A stretch of 8,944 bases of DNA, taken from Comamonadaceae bacterium (GTDB lineage Bacteria > Pseudomonadota > Gammaproteobacteria > Burkholderiales > Burkholderiaceae_C). The stretch is from the NCBI GenBank assembly GCA_947483455.1, contig CANKNK010000056.1, positions 1 to 8,944 on the forward strand. The letters are read 5' to 3'. How positions within the stretch are numbered: the first letter of the stretch is position 1; each line of letters starts with the position of its first letter. The position numbers and the translations under genes are program-made. Positions 1-6,586 of the stretch are shown one piece after another. The notes beneath the pieces are model-generated. The model was given only the letters and a program-made list of their open reading frames with translations, searched no databases and had not been told where the DNA came from.

Positions 1-272
1 AATCGGGTGCGCCGGATATGGCCGGTGAAATGCATGAAGTGCTGAGCCACGCCTTGCTTATCTTGGTTGGGCTGCATGTAATTGCCGTTATTGCTACCGG
101 ATATATCCACGGTGAAAACCTCGTGCGCGCCATGTGGACTGGCCGCAAGCGCGCTTTGCCGGAACAAGGAATCCGGTCGTCACAGGTAGGGATCGGCCTG
201 CTGTTGTTTGCCGCTGTGACGTGGCTGGGCTGGGCGCTGTACGCCGGCCGCCTACCCGGCCTGACCAGCTAA
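1..272 (+). CDS. Cytochrome b561-family protein, C-terminal part (5' end outside window)
   Basis: The frame is open from the left edge and ends in TAA at 270-272, so about 89 C-terminal residues are visible and the true start lies upstream. Two hydrophobic segments are seen. The first runs from about LSHALL through VGLHVIAVIATGY and is followed by HGENLVRAMWTGRKR. The second is VGIGLLLFAAVTWLGWALYAG, just before the C-terminus. The pattern of a helix with spaced histidines followed by a His-x-Glu-Asn-Leu-Val-x-Ala-Met-x-x-Gly-Arg-Lys-Arg motif is typical of the last part of bacterial di-haem b561 and Ni/Fe-hydrogenase-type b cytochromes. These are inner-membrane electron carriers between quinones and a partner such as a c-type cytochrome. 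The histidines would be candidate haem ligands, but the rest of the ligand set is not in the window. The electron partner cannot be told. The gene converges on the emrB-like gene with 3 bases between stop codons. Confidence 0.8.
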   Translation, partial: SGAPDMAGEMHEVLSHALLILVGLHVIAVIATGYIHGENLVRAMWTGRKRALPEQGIRSSQVGIGLLLFAAVTWLGWALYAGRLPGLTS

Positions 273-275
273 AGC

Positions 276-1856
276 CTAATGCGCACCCGCAGCGTCTGCG
301 GGCGCTTTGGCTGAGGGCAGCCCTTGCGGCTGCTGCTGCATCGGTTTGGCAAGCCAAATAATCGGTATCAGCAATAAAAAGATAAACGCCGAGGCCAGGA
401 AAATATCGTCCGCCGCCATGGTGGCAGCCTGTTGGTCTATCAGCCTATTGATGCTGGCCAGGCCTTGCTCCTGGCTCATACCTGCGGCCGCAAAATTGCT
501 CATTGCGCTGGTGGTGGCCTGACTGCCCCGATGGATCATCTCGCTAAGTTCAGCGTGGTGCATCGCCGTGCGGTCTTGCCACAAAGTAATCGTGACCGAG
601 GTACCGAAAGAGCCACCCAGAATCCGCATAAAGTTGGACAGCCCTGAAGCAGAGGGCATTTGGGCCGGTGCAATGCCGTTGAGCGTCAGCGTGGATAGGG
701 GAATGAAGAAAAACGCCACCGCAATGCCCTGGATGATGGTGGGCGTCATGATGGTCATGAAGTCGGCCTGGGTGCTAAATTGCGAGCGCAGCCACAAGAC
801 CACAGAAAACATCACAAAAGAGAAGGTCGCAAGTTTGCGCGGGTCAAAGCGCTGTACATTTTTTCCCACGATGGGTGAGAGCAATATGGCAAACAAGCCC
901 ACGGGCGCGAGCATCATGCCGGCCTGCGTCGAGGTGTAGCCCATGAACTGCTGTAGCCACAATGGAAATAACACCAGGTTGCCGATGAACAGGCTGTAGG
1001 CAATCGCCAGGCAGATGGAGGCCCAGCGGAAATTGCGCATCTTGAGCAGGCGCAAATCTACCACCGGGTGTTTATCGGTCAATTCCCAGGCGATAAAAAA
1101 CGCGCCGCAGATGGCTGCCACCAGGCCCAGCACAATGATTTCGCTGGAGTGGAACCAATCGACTTCCTTGCCCCTGTCGAGCATGATTTGCAATGCGCCC
1201 ACGGCAAGCACCAGCAGTGTCAGGCCTACTGTGTCGATGGGGAGTTTTTGGCGCTGCGATTCACGCTTTTTATAAATCGCCCAGGTGATAAAAGCTGCGG
1301 CAATGCCCACTGGGATGTTGATGTAAAAAATCCAACCCCAGTGTGCGTTATCGGTAATCCAGCCGCCCAGCAAAGGGCCCATCACCGGTGCGACCAGCGT
1401 GGTCATAGCCCACATTGCCATGGCGATACCGGCCAGCGCTGGCGGGTAGCTCGACAGCAGCAGGGTTTGCGCCAGCGGCATCATGGGCCCGGCGACAAAG
1501 CCCTGAAATGCACGCATGGCGATGAGCGTCGGCATATTGGGCGCCAGCCCGCAAAGCCAAGAGGCCAGCACAAACAGCAAGACGCTCAAGGTGAATAAGC
1601 GCACCTGCCCGAAACGCTGCGACAGCCAGCCGGTCAGTGGCACGGCAATCGCATTGGCAACGCCAAAACTGGTGACCACCCAGGCGCCCTGGTTGGGGCT
1701 GACACCCAAATCACCCGCAATCGCAGGCAGCGATACATTGGCGATGGAGGAATCGAGCACATTCATGAATGTCGCTGCAGACAGCGCAATCGTTCCCCAT
1801 ACGCGGGCCGCGCCGCTCAGCGGCGCGTGGGCAAGGGGTGGCGGGGCAGTGGCCAT
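276..1856 (-). CDS. emrB: EmrB-like DHA2-family MFS multidrug exporter
   Basis: A 526-residue inner-membrane transporter, close to the usual 510-550 residues of 14-helix DHA2 (EmrB/QacA) drug:H+ antiporters. The start is read at the ATG at 1856 (MATAPPPL), 7 bases after the emrA stop. A longer frame begins at 1919 but would overlap emrA by 56 bases and adds a non-family-like extension. Visible hallmarks are the helix-1 motif LDSSIANVSLP (residues 33-43), MRAFQGF with AGPMMPLAQ (about 114-130), and the antiporter motif C region APVMGPLLGGWITDN with WGWIFYINIPVG (about 156-183). Many hydrophobic segments follow, to a C-terminal helix ending IPIIWLAKP. With the adjacent EmrA-like adaptor and outer-membrane factor it would export hydrophobic drugs, uncouplers or organic acids out of the cell. 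No clear ribosome-binding site precedes the ATG, so translation is probably coupled to emrA. The substrate cannot be read from the sequence. Confidence 0.93.
   Translation of the reverse strand: MATAPPPLAHAPLSGAARVWGTIALSAATFMNVLDSSIANVSLPAIAGDLGVSPNQGAWVVTSFGVANAIAVPLTGWLSQRFGQVRLFTLSVLLFVLASWLCGLAPNMPTLIAMRAFQGFVAGPMMPLAQTLLLSSYPPALAGIAMAMWAMTTLVAPVMGPLLGGWITDNAHWGWIFYINIPVGIAAAFITWAIYKKRESQRQKLPIDTVGLTLLVLAVGALQIMLDRGKEVDWFHSSEIIVLGLVAAICGAFFIAWELTDKHPVVDLRLLKMRNFRWASICLAIAYSLFIGNLVLFPLWLQQFMGYTSTQAGMMLAPVGLFAILLSPIVGKNVQRFDPRKLATFSFVMFSVVLWLRSQFSTQADFMTIMTPTIIQGIAVAFFFIPLSTLTLNGIAPAQMPSASGLSNFMRILGGSFGTSVTITLWQDRTAMHHAELSEMIHRGSQATTSAMSNFAAAGMSQEQGLASINRLIDQQAATMAADDIFLASAFIFLLLIPIIWLAKPMQQQPQGLPSAKAPADAAGAH
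283..305. repeat. GC-rich inverted repeat at the convergent cytochrome/emrB junction
   Basis: CCCGCAG at 286-292 and CTGCGGG at 296-302 are perfect complements around a 3-base loop, with two further outer pairs (283-284 with 304-305) beyond one mismatch. It lies 14 bases after the cytochrome stop and inside the last codons of emrB. It could form a hairpin at the 3' end of the cytochrome transcript. No run of four or more T follows it, so it does not meet the usual intrinsic-terminator pattern. It may simply reflect Ala/Asp/Gly codons of emrB. Confidence 0.3.
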
Positions 1857-1863
1857 AGCGCGC

Positions 1864-3255
1864 TTAGGACTTGCTGGCGGGCAGAGGTGCCGCTTTGCCC
1901 GCACCCATGTTGTTGGCAATCACACGCTGAATCTCGGCAGTGGCTTGGCCATCGAGCAGGTCATACACATCGGTTTGCACTGACGAAGCGGCCTGCCCGC
2001 CTTCCGCTAGCGATTTGCCCTCTTGCGATTTCACATCGACCGTCACTTCCATCGACAGGCCAATACGCAGCGGATGCGCACTCACTTGCGCCGGATCCAG
2101 CGCAATGCGCACCGGTACGCGCTGCACCACCTTGATCCAGTTGCCCGTGGCGTTTTGCGCTGGCAGCAGCGAAAAGGCGGCGCCTGTGCCCGCACCCAGG
2201 CCGATCACGGTGCCCTGGTATTCCACTTTCTTGCCATACACATCAGCCGTCAGCGTCGCCGCTTGGCCTATTCGTATGGTGCGCAACTGCACTTCTTTGA
2301 AGTTGGCATCCACCCAGGGCGCGCCCAATGCCACTACCGACATCAAAGGTGTGCCCGGTGCAATACGCTGGCCTAGTTGTACCGTGCGCTTGGCGATATA
2401 GCCGTCTACCGGCGCAGGCAGGGTGGCGCGGTGCAGCGTCAGAAACGCCTCGCGTACCTTGGCTGCTGCAGCGACCACAGTGGGGTGGTTTTGCGCTTGG
2501 GTGTTATCGGTCAGCGTGCGGGCGCTTTGCAATTGCTCGCGAGCGGCCAGGCTGCTTGCCTTTGCCGAAGCCAGCGCGGTCTGCGCTTGCGTAATCTGCG
2601 CTTGTACATGCGAAATTTCTTCGGCTGACACCGCGCCTATGCCTACCAGTGCTTGGCGGCGCGCCAGGTCATCATGGAGGCGGGTGATTTCGTTATGCGC
2701 TTTCGCAATATCGCTGTCACGCACCGTAATTTGCGCTTCCAGCGTGGTGTTATTGGCATACAGACTGCGCACTTGGCGCACGGCCTGGGCCAGATTCGCT
2801 TCGGCCAGGTCCAAAGTCATTTTGGCGTCGGCACTGTCTAGTTTTACCAGCGGCTGACCGGCTTTCACAAAGTCGGTGTCATCGGCCAGGATGGCGGTGA
2901 CGGTACCTCCGATTTGCGGCGTGATTTGAATTACATTACCTTGCACATAGGCGTTATCGGTGGACTCCTGGTTGCGCCCGGCATACCACTCATAGCCGCC
3001 ATAGCTGAGCCCTGCCAGTACGACCAAGCCCACGATAGTCAAAGCTTTTTGCCGGCCGCCCCCCGTGGGAGCGGGGCCAGAGGCGCCTGCGTTTTGGGCG
3101 CCGGCGGGCGTTGCCGCATGCGGCCTTTCACTTGGGTTGCCCGCAGCTTGGGGTGCTGCCCCATTGGCAGCAGGTCCGGCGCTTGCGGTAGCTTGCGGGC
3201 TGGCCGCTGGCTGGGTGTTGGCGGGCGTAGGGGTAGGCGTGTTGGCTTGGCTCAT
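1864..3255 (-). CDS. emrA: EmrA/HlyD-family periplasmic membrane fusion protein of the efflux pump
   Basis: A 463-residue adaptor linking the EmrB-like transporter to the outer-membrane lipoprotein across the periplasm. In order: an unusually long Pro/Ala/Thr/Gly-rich cytoplasmic tail (residues 1-69), a single membrane anchor (about 71-89, LTIVGLVVLAGLSYGGY), then the first biotinyl-lipoyl half (STDNAYVQGNVIQITPQIGG, about 98-117). A long Ala/Gln/Glu-rich alpha-hairpin (about 140-265) follows, then the second lipoyl half (LPAPVDGYIAKRTVQLGQRI, about 285-305). The beta-barrel region contains WVDANFKEVQL, a hallmark of EmrA-type fusion proteins. A short helical tail ends the protein. The family usually has about 380-400 residues, and most of the excess is the N-terminal tail. 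ATG at 3255 is preceded by AGAGA as a weak ribosome-binding site. The gene lies 20 bases after the outer-membrane gene and 7 bases before emrB, in one operon. Confidence 0.93.
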   Translation of the reverse strand: MSQANTPTPTPANTQPAASPQATASAGPAANGAAPQAAGNPSERPHAATPAGAQNAGASGPAPTGGGRQKALTIVGLVVLAGLSYGGYEWYAGRNQESTDNAYVQGNVIQITPQIGGTVTAILADDTDFVKAGQPLVKLDSADAKMTLDLAEANLAQAVRQVRSLYANNTTLEAQITVRDSDIAKAHNEITRLHDDLARRQALVGIGAVSAEEISHVQAQITQAQTALASAKASSLAAREQLQSARTLTDNTQAQNHPTVVAAAAKVREAFLTLHRATLPAPVDGYIAKRTVQLGQRIAPGTPLMSVVALGAPWVDANFKEVQLRTIRIGQAATLTADVYGKKVEYQGTVIGLGAGTGAAFSLLPAQNATGNWIKVVQRVPVRIALDPAQVSAHPLRIGLSMEVTVDVKSQEGKSLAEGGQAASSVQTDVYDLLDGQATAEIQRVIANNMGAGKAAPLPASKS

Positions 3256-3275
3256 ACAAAGTATCTCTAGAAAAA

Positions 3276-4850
3276 TTAGGGGGTAGTGTGTGATGCAGCG
3301 CTTGCGGTGTTGGCGGCATGGGTCTTGCCGTAGCCGCCGCCCAGCGCACGTAAAAGTTGGGCTTGCGCGTCCAGGGCGCGGGCTTGAAGCTCAATAGCCT
3401 GGCGCTGGTGTGGCACCACTGCGCTTTGCGCATTGATCACCGCCGAGCGCGTCATCAGGCCTGCGGCATAGCGCTGTTGCGCGATTTGCAGCAAAGCCTG
3501 TGCATTGGCCTGGGCCAGTTGCTGTTCGCGTTGTTGATTGGCAATGCCTTGCAGACTGCTCAATTGCTCGCTCACATCGCGCACTGCCTCCAAGACCAAG
3601 GCGTTATAGCTTTCGATCGCGCCATCGAGTTCGGCGGATTTGCCATGCAAGTTGGCGCGCAGGCGGCCCGTTTCAAACACCGGCAGACGCAGTGCCGGGC
3701 CCAGGCCCCACTGCTCGCTACCGGCGTGAGTGATATTGCTCCAACCCACGCTGTTCAGGCCGACAAAAGCGGTCAGGTTGATATTCGGATAAAACAAAGT
3801 TTTGGCGTAGGCCATGTCTGCACTGGCCGCTTCGACCCGCCAGCGCGCCGCCACGATATCGGGCCTGCGGCCCAATAAATCCATGGGGACCTTGCCCTGG
3901 ACCGGGCTGGCGCGCAGCGCGCTCAGTGCACTGTCGGGCACTTCCAGGTCCAGGCTGGCCTTGCCAGTGAGCGCGGCCAAGGCATTGCGCGACAGGGCGA
4001 TTTGTTCGCTCAGGGCCTCGATTTGTTGGCGGATTTCAGCCATGCTGGTGGTGACGCTCAGGAATTCCAACTCGCTGTCCAGACCCGCGTCCTTGCGCGC
4101 TTTGCCGATGGCATTGGCCTGCATGCGCTGGGCAAGGTATTGCTGTTGCAGCGCGCGCTGCGCCTGCAAGCGCGCCATGCCCAGATAGGTGCGGGTCACT
4201 TGCGTGGACAGCAGCAAGCGCGCTTGCTGCGCATCGGCAATAGCCGCTTGCGTGGCGCCGATCGCGGCGTCCAACGCCGCGCGGTTTTTGCCGAACAAAT
4301 CCCATTCATAAGACAGGTTCAACTGCAGATTGGCGGTTTGGTACACCCCCCCGGCCAAGGGTGGCGGGTACATGCCGACGGCACTAAAGCGCTGCTGGCT
4401 AGCATCCAGGCTGGCAAGGGATTGCACTTTGTCATTGGCCCCCTGTGCCTCCGTGACCGCCTGGGCGCGTGCGATGCGGGTCTGGGCCGCCTTCAAAGAC
4501 GGATGGCTTTCCAAAGCCTGGCTCACCAGTGCATCGAGGCGCGGGTCCTGGAAGCTGCGCCACCAATGCTGGTCGAAATCGCTTTCCTTGGCCGTGGTCG
4601 CCGCGCTGGCAGCATCGGCGGGCGTGGGGTTTAGGGCGGCGGCTAGGGGCACGGCGCGCAAGCCCAGGCTTTCGGGCAGCAGGGCACGCGCCGAGGGCAC
4701 GATCCCCGAAAAATCGGCACAGGCGCTCAGGAACACGCTGGCACAGACCAAGGCCAGCCCTAGCCCCAGTGCACGCTGCGGGTTGGGCGTGGACTTGGAC
4801 AAATGCGTGGCCGGCACTGCGATGGAAGGGGTGAAGAGCGGATGTGTCAT
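3276..4850 (-). CDS. NodT/OprM-like outer-membrane efflux lipoprotein (TolC-type channel)
   Basis: A 524-residue RND/MFS-type outer-membrane factor. The chosen ATG (4850, MTHPLFTPS) lies 7 bases after the marR stop. An in-frame ATG at 4922 would overlap marR and adds 24 unlikely residues. The N-terminus has a basic stretch, a hydrophobic core (LGLGLALVCASVF) and a lipobox LSAC with Cys44, so the mature protein is probably a lipid-anchored trimeric channel. The two outer-membrane efflux repeats are visible. HWWRSFQDPRLD (about 95-106) and YEWDLFGKNRAAL (about 181-193) belong to the first half. GRRPDI (about 327-332), followed by the FYPNINLTAFVGLN stretch, belongs to the second. These are classic NodT-family signatures. 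Such channels usually serve as the exit duct for EmrAB or RND pumps, and its place between marR and emrA gives it a dedicated pump. No Shine-Dalgarno sequence is evident, which suggests translational coupling to marR. The 23 residues before the core are longer than a typical lipoprotein signal n-region, so a start further in is conceivable. Confidence 0.92.
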   Translation of the reverse strand: MTHPLFTPSIAVPATHLSKSTPNPQRALGLGLALVCASVFLSACADFSGIVPSARALLPESLGLRAVPLAAALNPTPADAASAATTAKESDFDQHWWRSFQDPRLDALVSQALESHPSLKAAQTRIARAQAVTEAQGANDKVQSLASLDASQQRFSAVGMYPPPLAGGVYQTANLQLNLSYEWDLFGKNRAALDAAIGATQAAIADAQQARLLLSTQVTRTYLGMARLQAQRALQQQYLAQRMQANAIGKARKDAGLDSELEFLSVTTSMAEIRQQIEALSEQIALSRNALAALTGKASLDLEVPDSALSALRASPVQGKVPMDLLGRRPDIVAARWRVEAASADMAYAKTLFYPNINLTAFVGLNSVGWSNITHAGSEQWGLGPALRLPVFETGRLRANLHGKSAELDGAIESYNALVLEAVRDVSEQLSSLQGIANQQREQQLAQANAQALLQIAQQRYAAGLMTRSAVINAQSAVVPHQRQAIELQARALDAQAQLLRALGGGYGKTHAANTASAASHTTP

Positions 4851-4857
4851 GGTCGGT

Positions 4858-5418
4858 TCAAGGGTGGTAGGCGTTATCGTCCGGCTGCAGAGGCCCGGAC
4901 TTGGCCTGCAAGGCCTGCCCATTGCGGAGCATTTTTTGCAAAAGTGTTTTCAAGGTGGCAAATTCTTCCGCGCTCATGCCTGCTAAATGCTGGTTCAAGA
5001 CCTCGCTGAGCACGCCGGGCAGGGTTTGGGCGGCACGTTGGCCGTTTTCGGTCAGGGCGATATGCACCAGGCGACGGTCGCGCTCGGAGCGGCTGCGGCT
5101 GCACAAGCCCTTGGCTTCTAGACGGTCCAACATACGGGTCATGGCGCCCGCGTCGAGGTGGCAATCCCGCGCCAGCTCGGCCGCCGTCGTGCTATGGCCT
5201 AGATACAGCTTCATGATGGGCAGCCACTGGGCATTGGTGAGTGCGGACCCGGCCAACTCAGTCTCGATGCTGTGCGCCAAACTGAGCAAAATGCGCCGCA
5301 TCATGTAGCCCACGCTGTCCTCGGGCTGGTAGCTATCGGCCTGGTAAAAGTCGTTGCTGACCAAGGCGGGCGATGCGCTCTGCGGGGTGACTGCTTGGGC
5401 GGACCTAGGGTTTTCCAT
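4858..5418 (-). CDS. MarR-family winged-helix repressor, probable regulator of the efflux operon
   Basis: A 186-residue dimeric transcription factor. The N-terminal 38 residues are polar. A dimerisation helix follows (VGYMMRRILLSLAHSIETEL, about 36-55), then the winged helix: LTNAQWLPIMKL (60-71), TTAAELARDCHLDAGAMTRMLDRLEAKGL (about 78-106) with the probable recognition helix at 89-101, and the wing with the family signature SERDRRLVHIALTENG (111-126, Asp114-Arg115-Arg116). A C-terminal helical pair ends at LRN and completes the dimer interface. The length slightly exceeds the usual 140-170 residues because of both tails. It is the first gene of the operon encoding the outer-membrane channel, EmrA and EmrB, which points to self-repression relieved by a pump substrate, as known for EmrR/MprA and MarR. 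It has two cysteines, 86 and 106, one in the DNA-binding region and one near the wing; a redox role would be speculation. No ribosome-binding site is seen upstream of the ATG. Confidence 0.93.
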   Translation of the reverse strand: MENPRSAQAVTPQSASPALVSNDFYQADSYQPEDSVGYMMRRILLSLAHSIETELAGSALTNAQWLPIMKLYLGHSTTAAELARDCHLDAGAMTRMLDRLEAKGLCSRSRSERDRRLVHIALTENGQRAAQTLPGVLSEVLNQHLAGMSAEEFATLKTLLQKMLRNGQALQAKSGPLQPDDNAYHP

Positions 5419-5426
5419 GAGGGCTG

Positions 5427-5432
5427 ATTCTA
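5427..5432 (-). promoter_or_regulatory. Candidate -10 element of the marR-efflux operon
   Basis: Read on the minus strand, TAGAAT (5432 down to 5427) matches five of six bases of the sigma-70 -10 consensus. No good -35 hexamer lies 16-18 bases upstream. The DNA upstream of it on the minus strand is occupied by the inverted repeat at 5432-5453, so a bound repressor would block polymerase. Transcription would start near 5420, giving almost no leader before the ATG at 5418, which fits the absence of a Shine-Dalgarno sequence. This is a visual assignment only. Confidence 0.4.
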
Positions 5433-5453
5433 ATCATTGCATAGGCAATGATT
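5432..5453. promoter_or_regulatory. Perfect 9-bp inverted repeat, probable MarR operator
   Basis: AATCATTGC (5432-5440) and GCAATGATT (5445-5453) are exact reverse complements around the spacer ATAG. The size, AT-rich half-sites and place 14 bases upstream of the marR ATG fit operators bound by MarR dimers. The repeat directly abuts the candidate -10 of the efflux operon on one side and overlaps a plus-strand TTGACA on the other. One protein could therefore control both directions. Binding by the adjacent MarR protein is inferred from position and symmetry, not shown. Confidence 0.7.
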
Positions 5454-5457
5454 GACA
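5452..5457 (+). promoter_or_regulatory. TTGACA, candidate -35 of the divergent EamA gene
   Basis: A perfect sigma-70 -35 hexamer on the plus strand shares its first two bases with the right arm of the MarR-type inverted repeat. At the standard 17-base spacing the -10 would be TAAGCA (5475-5480), which is a poor match, so the promoter would need help or be weak. It could also be a chance match. If real, transcription starts near 5487, leaving about 60 bases of leader before the TTG start at 5548. Confidence 0.3.
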
Positions 5458-5482
5458 TGGCAGGGAAATAATCCTAAGCACC

Positions 5483-5528
5483 AAGGAGGGACTTTGCGGT
5501 TTTCGTGAAGGGCGACAATCGGCCCTCC
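5483..5528 (+). promoter_or_regulatory. Possible structured leader of the EamA gene with orphan ribosome-binding site
   Basis: AAGGAGGG (5483-5490) is a very strong Shine-Dalgarno-like sequence that serves no visible gene. It is followed by a four-codon reading frame TTG-CGG-TTT-TCG-TGA (5494-5508). GGAGGG (5485-5490) is exactly complementary to CCCTCC (5523-5528). A local hairpin, AGGGC-GA (5509-5515) with TC-G-GCCCT (5519-5526, one bulged G), competes for the same bases. The two pairings exclude each other. A leader switch is only a hypothesis, and short GC-rich complementarities can arise by chance. Confidence 0.25.
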
Positions 5529-5547
5529 CAACCTAGAAAGCTCCTGT

Positions 5548-6507
5548 TTGTCCTCTGTGCTAAGTCCCGACGCCTCGCTCCCGAGTGCCCCACCGCCCCG
5601 CCTAGCCAGCGGGCTGGCCCTGGCGGTATTGGGCGCGGTAGCCTTTAGCGGCAAGGCCATCATCGTCAAACTGGCCTACCGCCACGGGGTCGATGCCATC
5701 ACCCTGCTGATGCTGCGCATGGCCATGGCACTGCCTTTTTTTGTCTTCATGGCCTGGTGGGCAGGAAGGCCGCGCCGTGGCGTCCAAGCCCAAGCGCTGC
5801 ACTGGCGCGATCGCCTGGGGATAGTCTGGTTGGGTTTTACCGGTTATTACCTTGCCAGTTTTCTAGACTTTGCTGGCCTGGCCTATATCAGCGCCTCCTT
5901 TGAGCGTCTGATTCTCTACCTCAATCCCACGCTGGTCGTCTTGCTCGGGGCTCTGCTGTACCGCCGCACCATCAGCGCTTACCAGTGGCTGGGCTTGGCC
6001 ATCAGCTATGGCGGGGTGCTATTGGTATTTGGCCATGAAGCGAACTTGTCGGGCGAGGGCGTGTGGCTGGGCTCGGCGCTGGTTTTTGGCAGTGCCGTCA
6101 GTTACGCGCTGTATTTGTCCTACAGCGGCGAACTGGTGCGCCGACTGGGTGCGCTGCGCCTGGTGGGCTGGGCCAGCGCGGTCGCCTGTGTTTTGTGTGT
6201 GGCGCAGTTTCTGGTGTTGCGGCCGCTTGCCGGTTTAGCGGACCTCGCGCCGCAGGTCTGGACCCTGTCGGTCATCAACGCCTCGGTGTGTACGGTGGTG
6301 CCAGTGGTTTTGGTAATGTTGGGTATTGAGCGCCTGGGCGCGGGCCTGGCCGCGCAGGTGGGTATGGTCGGCCCGATGTCCACCTTGATGATGGCAGGCA
6401 TTTTTTTGGACGAGCCCTTAACCGCCTGGGTGCTGGGCGGTACGGTGCTGGTGGTGGCCGGCGTGTTTGTCTGTACGCGCAGCCCGCGGGCCCCGCCTGC
6501 GGCCTAA
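5548..6507 (+). CDS. EamA-domain (DMT superfamily) inner-membrane permease
   Basis: A 319-residue membrane protein with two tandem EamA domains of about five helices each (residues about 22-160 and 173-309), the normal size and layout of ten-helix drug/metabolite transporters. Domain 1 opens with LAVLGAVAFSGKAIIVKLAYR and contains LERL-type FERLILYLNPTLVVLLGALL. Domain 2 ends with GPMSTLMMAGIFLDEPLT and a final glycine-rich helix, both common in the family. The start is TTG at 5548, the first start codon after an in-frame TGA at 5506. AGAAAG (5535-5540) lies 7 bases before it. GTG at 5557 is an alternative, and no ATG fits before the first helix. The substrate is unknown; family members export amino acids, metabolites or drugs. 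The gene is divergent from the marR efflux operon across a shared 129-base region with a probable MarR operator, so joint regulation is possible. Confidence 0.88.
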   Translation: MSSVLSPDASLPSAPPPRLASGLALAVLGAVAFSGKAIIVKLAYRHGVDAITLLMLRMAMALPFFVFMAWWAGRPRRGVQAQALHWRDRLGIVWLGFTGYYLASFLDFAGLAYISASFERLILYLNPTLVVLLGALLYRRTISAYQWLGLAISYGGVLLVFGHEANLSGEGVWLGSALVFGSAVSYALYLSYSGELVRRLGALRLVGWASAVACVLCVAQFLVLRPLAGLADLAPQVWTLSVINASVCTVVPVVLVMLGIERLGAGLAAQVGMVGPMSTLMMAGIFLDEPLTAWVLGGTVLVVAGVFVCTRSPRAPPAA

Positions 6508-6586
6508 GCGCATAGCATCGGGGCATGCGGACGCGCGCAAACAGCCGAACTGGCCGAACTATATGGATTGAACTTTGGAGTAAAGC

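Noticed and set aside
1068..1598. Plus-strand open frame of 176 residues rich in His/Gln/Arg/Cys
   Set aside because: It is antisense to the emrB core motifs. The His/Cys richness mirrors Ala/Gly/Met/Trp codons of the transporter and does not indicate a metal-binding protein.
4002..4986. Plus-strand open frames of 210 and 218 residues (4002-4634, 4330-4986)
   Set aside because: Both lie opposite the well-supported NodT-like gene, have shadow-type composition and no family features.
5430..5669. Minus-strand 79-residue open frame across the divergent region
   Set aside because: It overlaps the EamA start and the operator region, has no ribosome-binding site and no recognisable feature.
6544..6560. 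Tandem GCCGAACT direct repeat before the SDR gene
   Set aside because: Only two 8-base copies occur, with no further copies or symmetry. This is too little to call an operator or repeat element.
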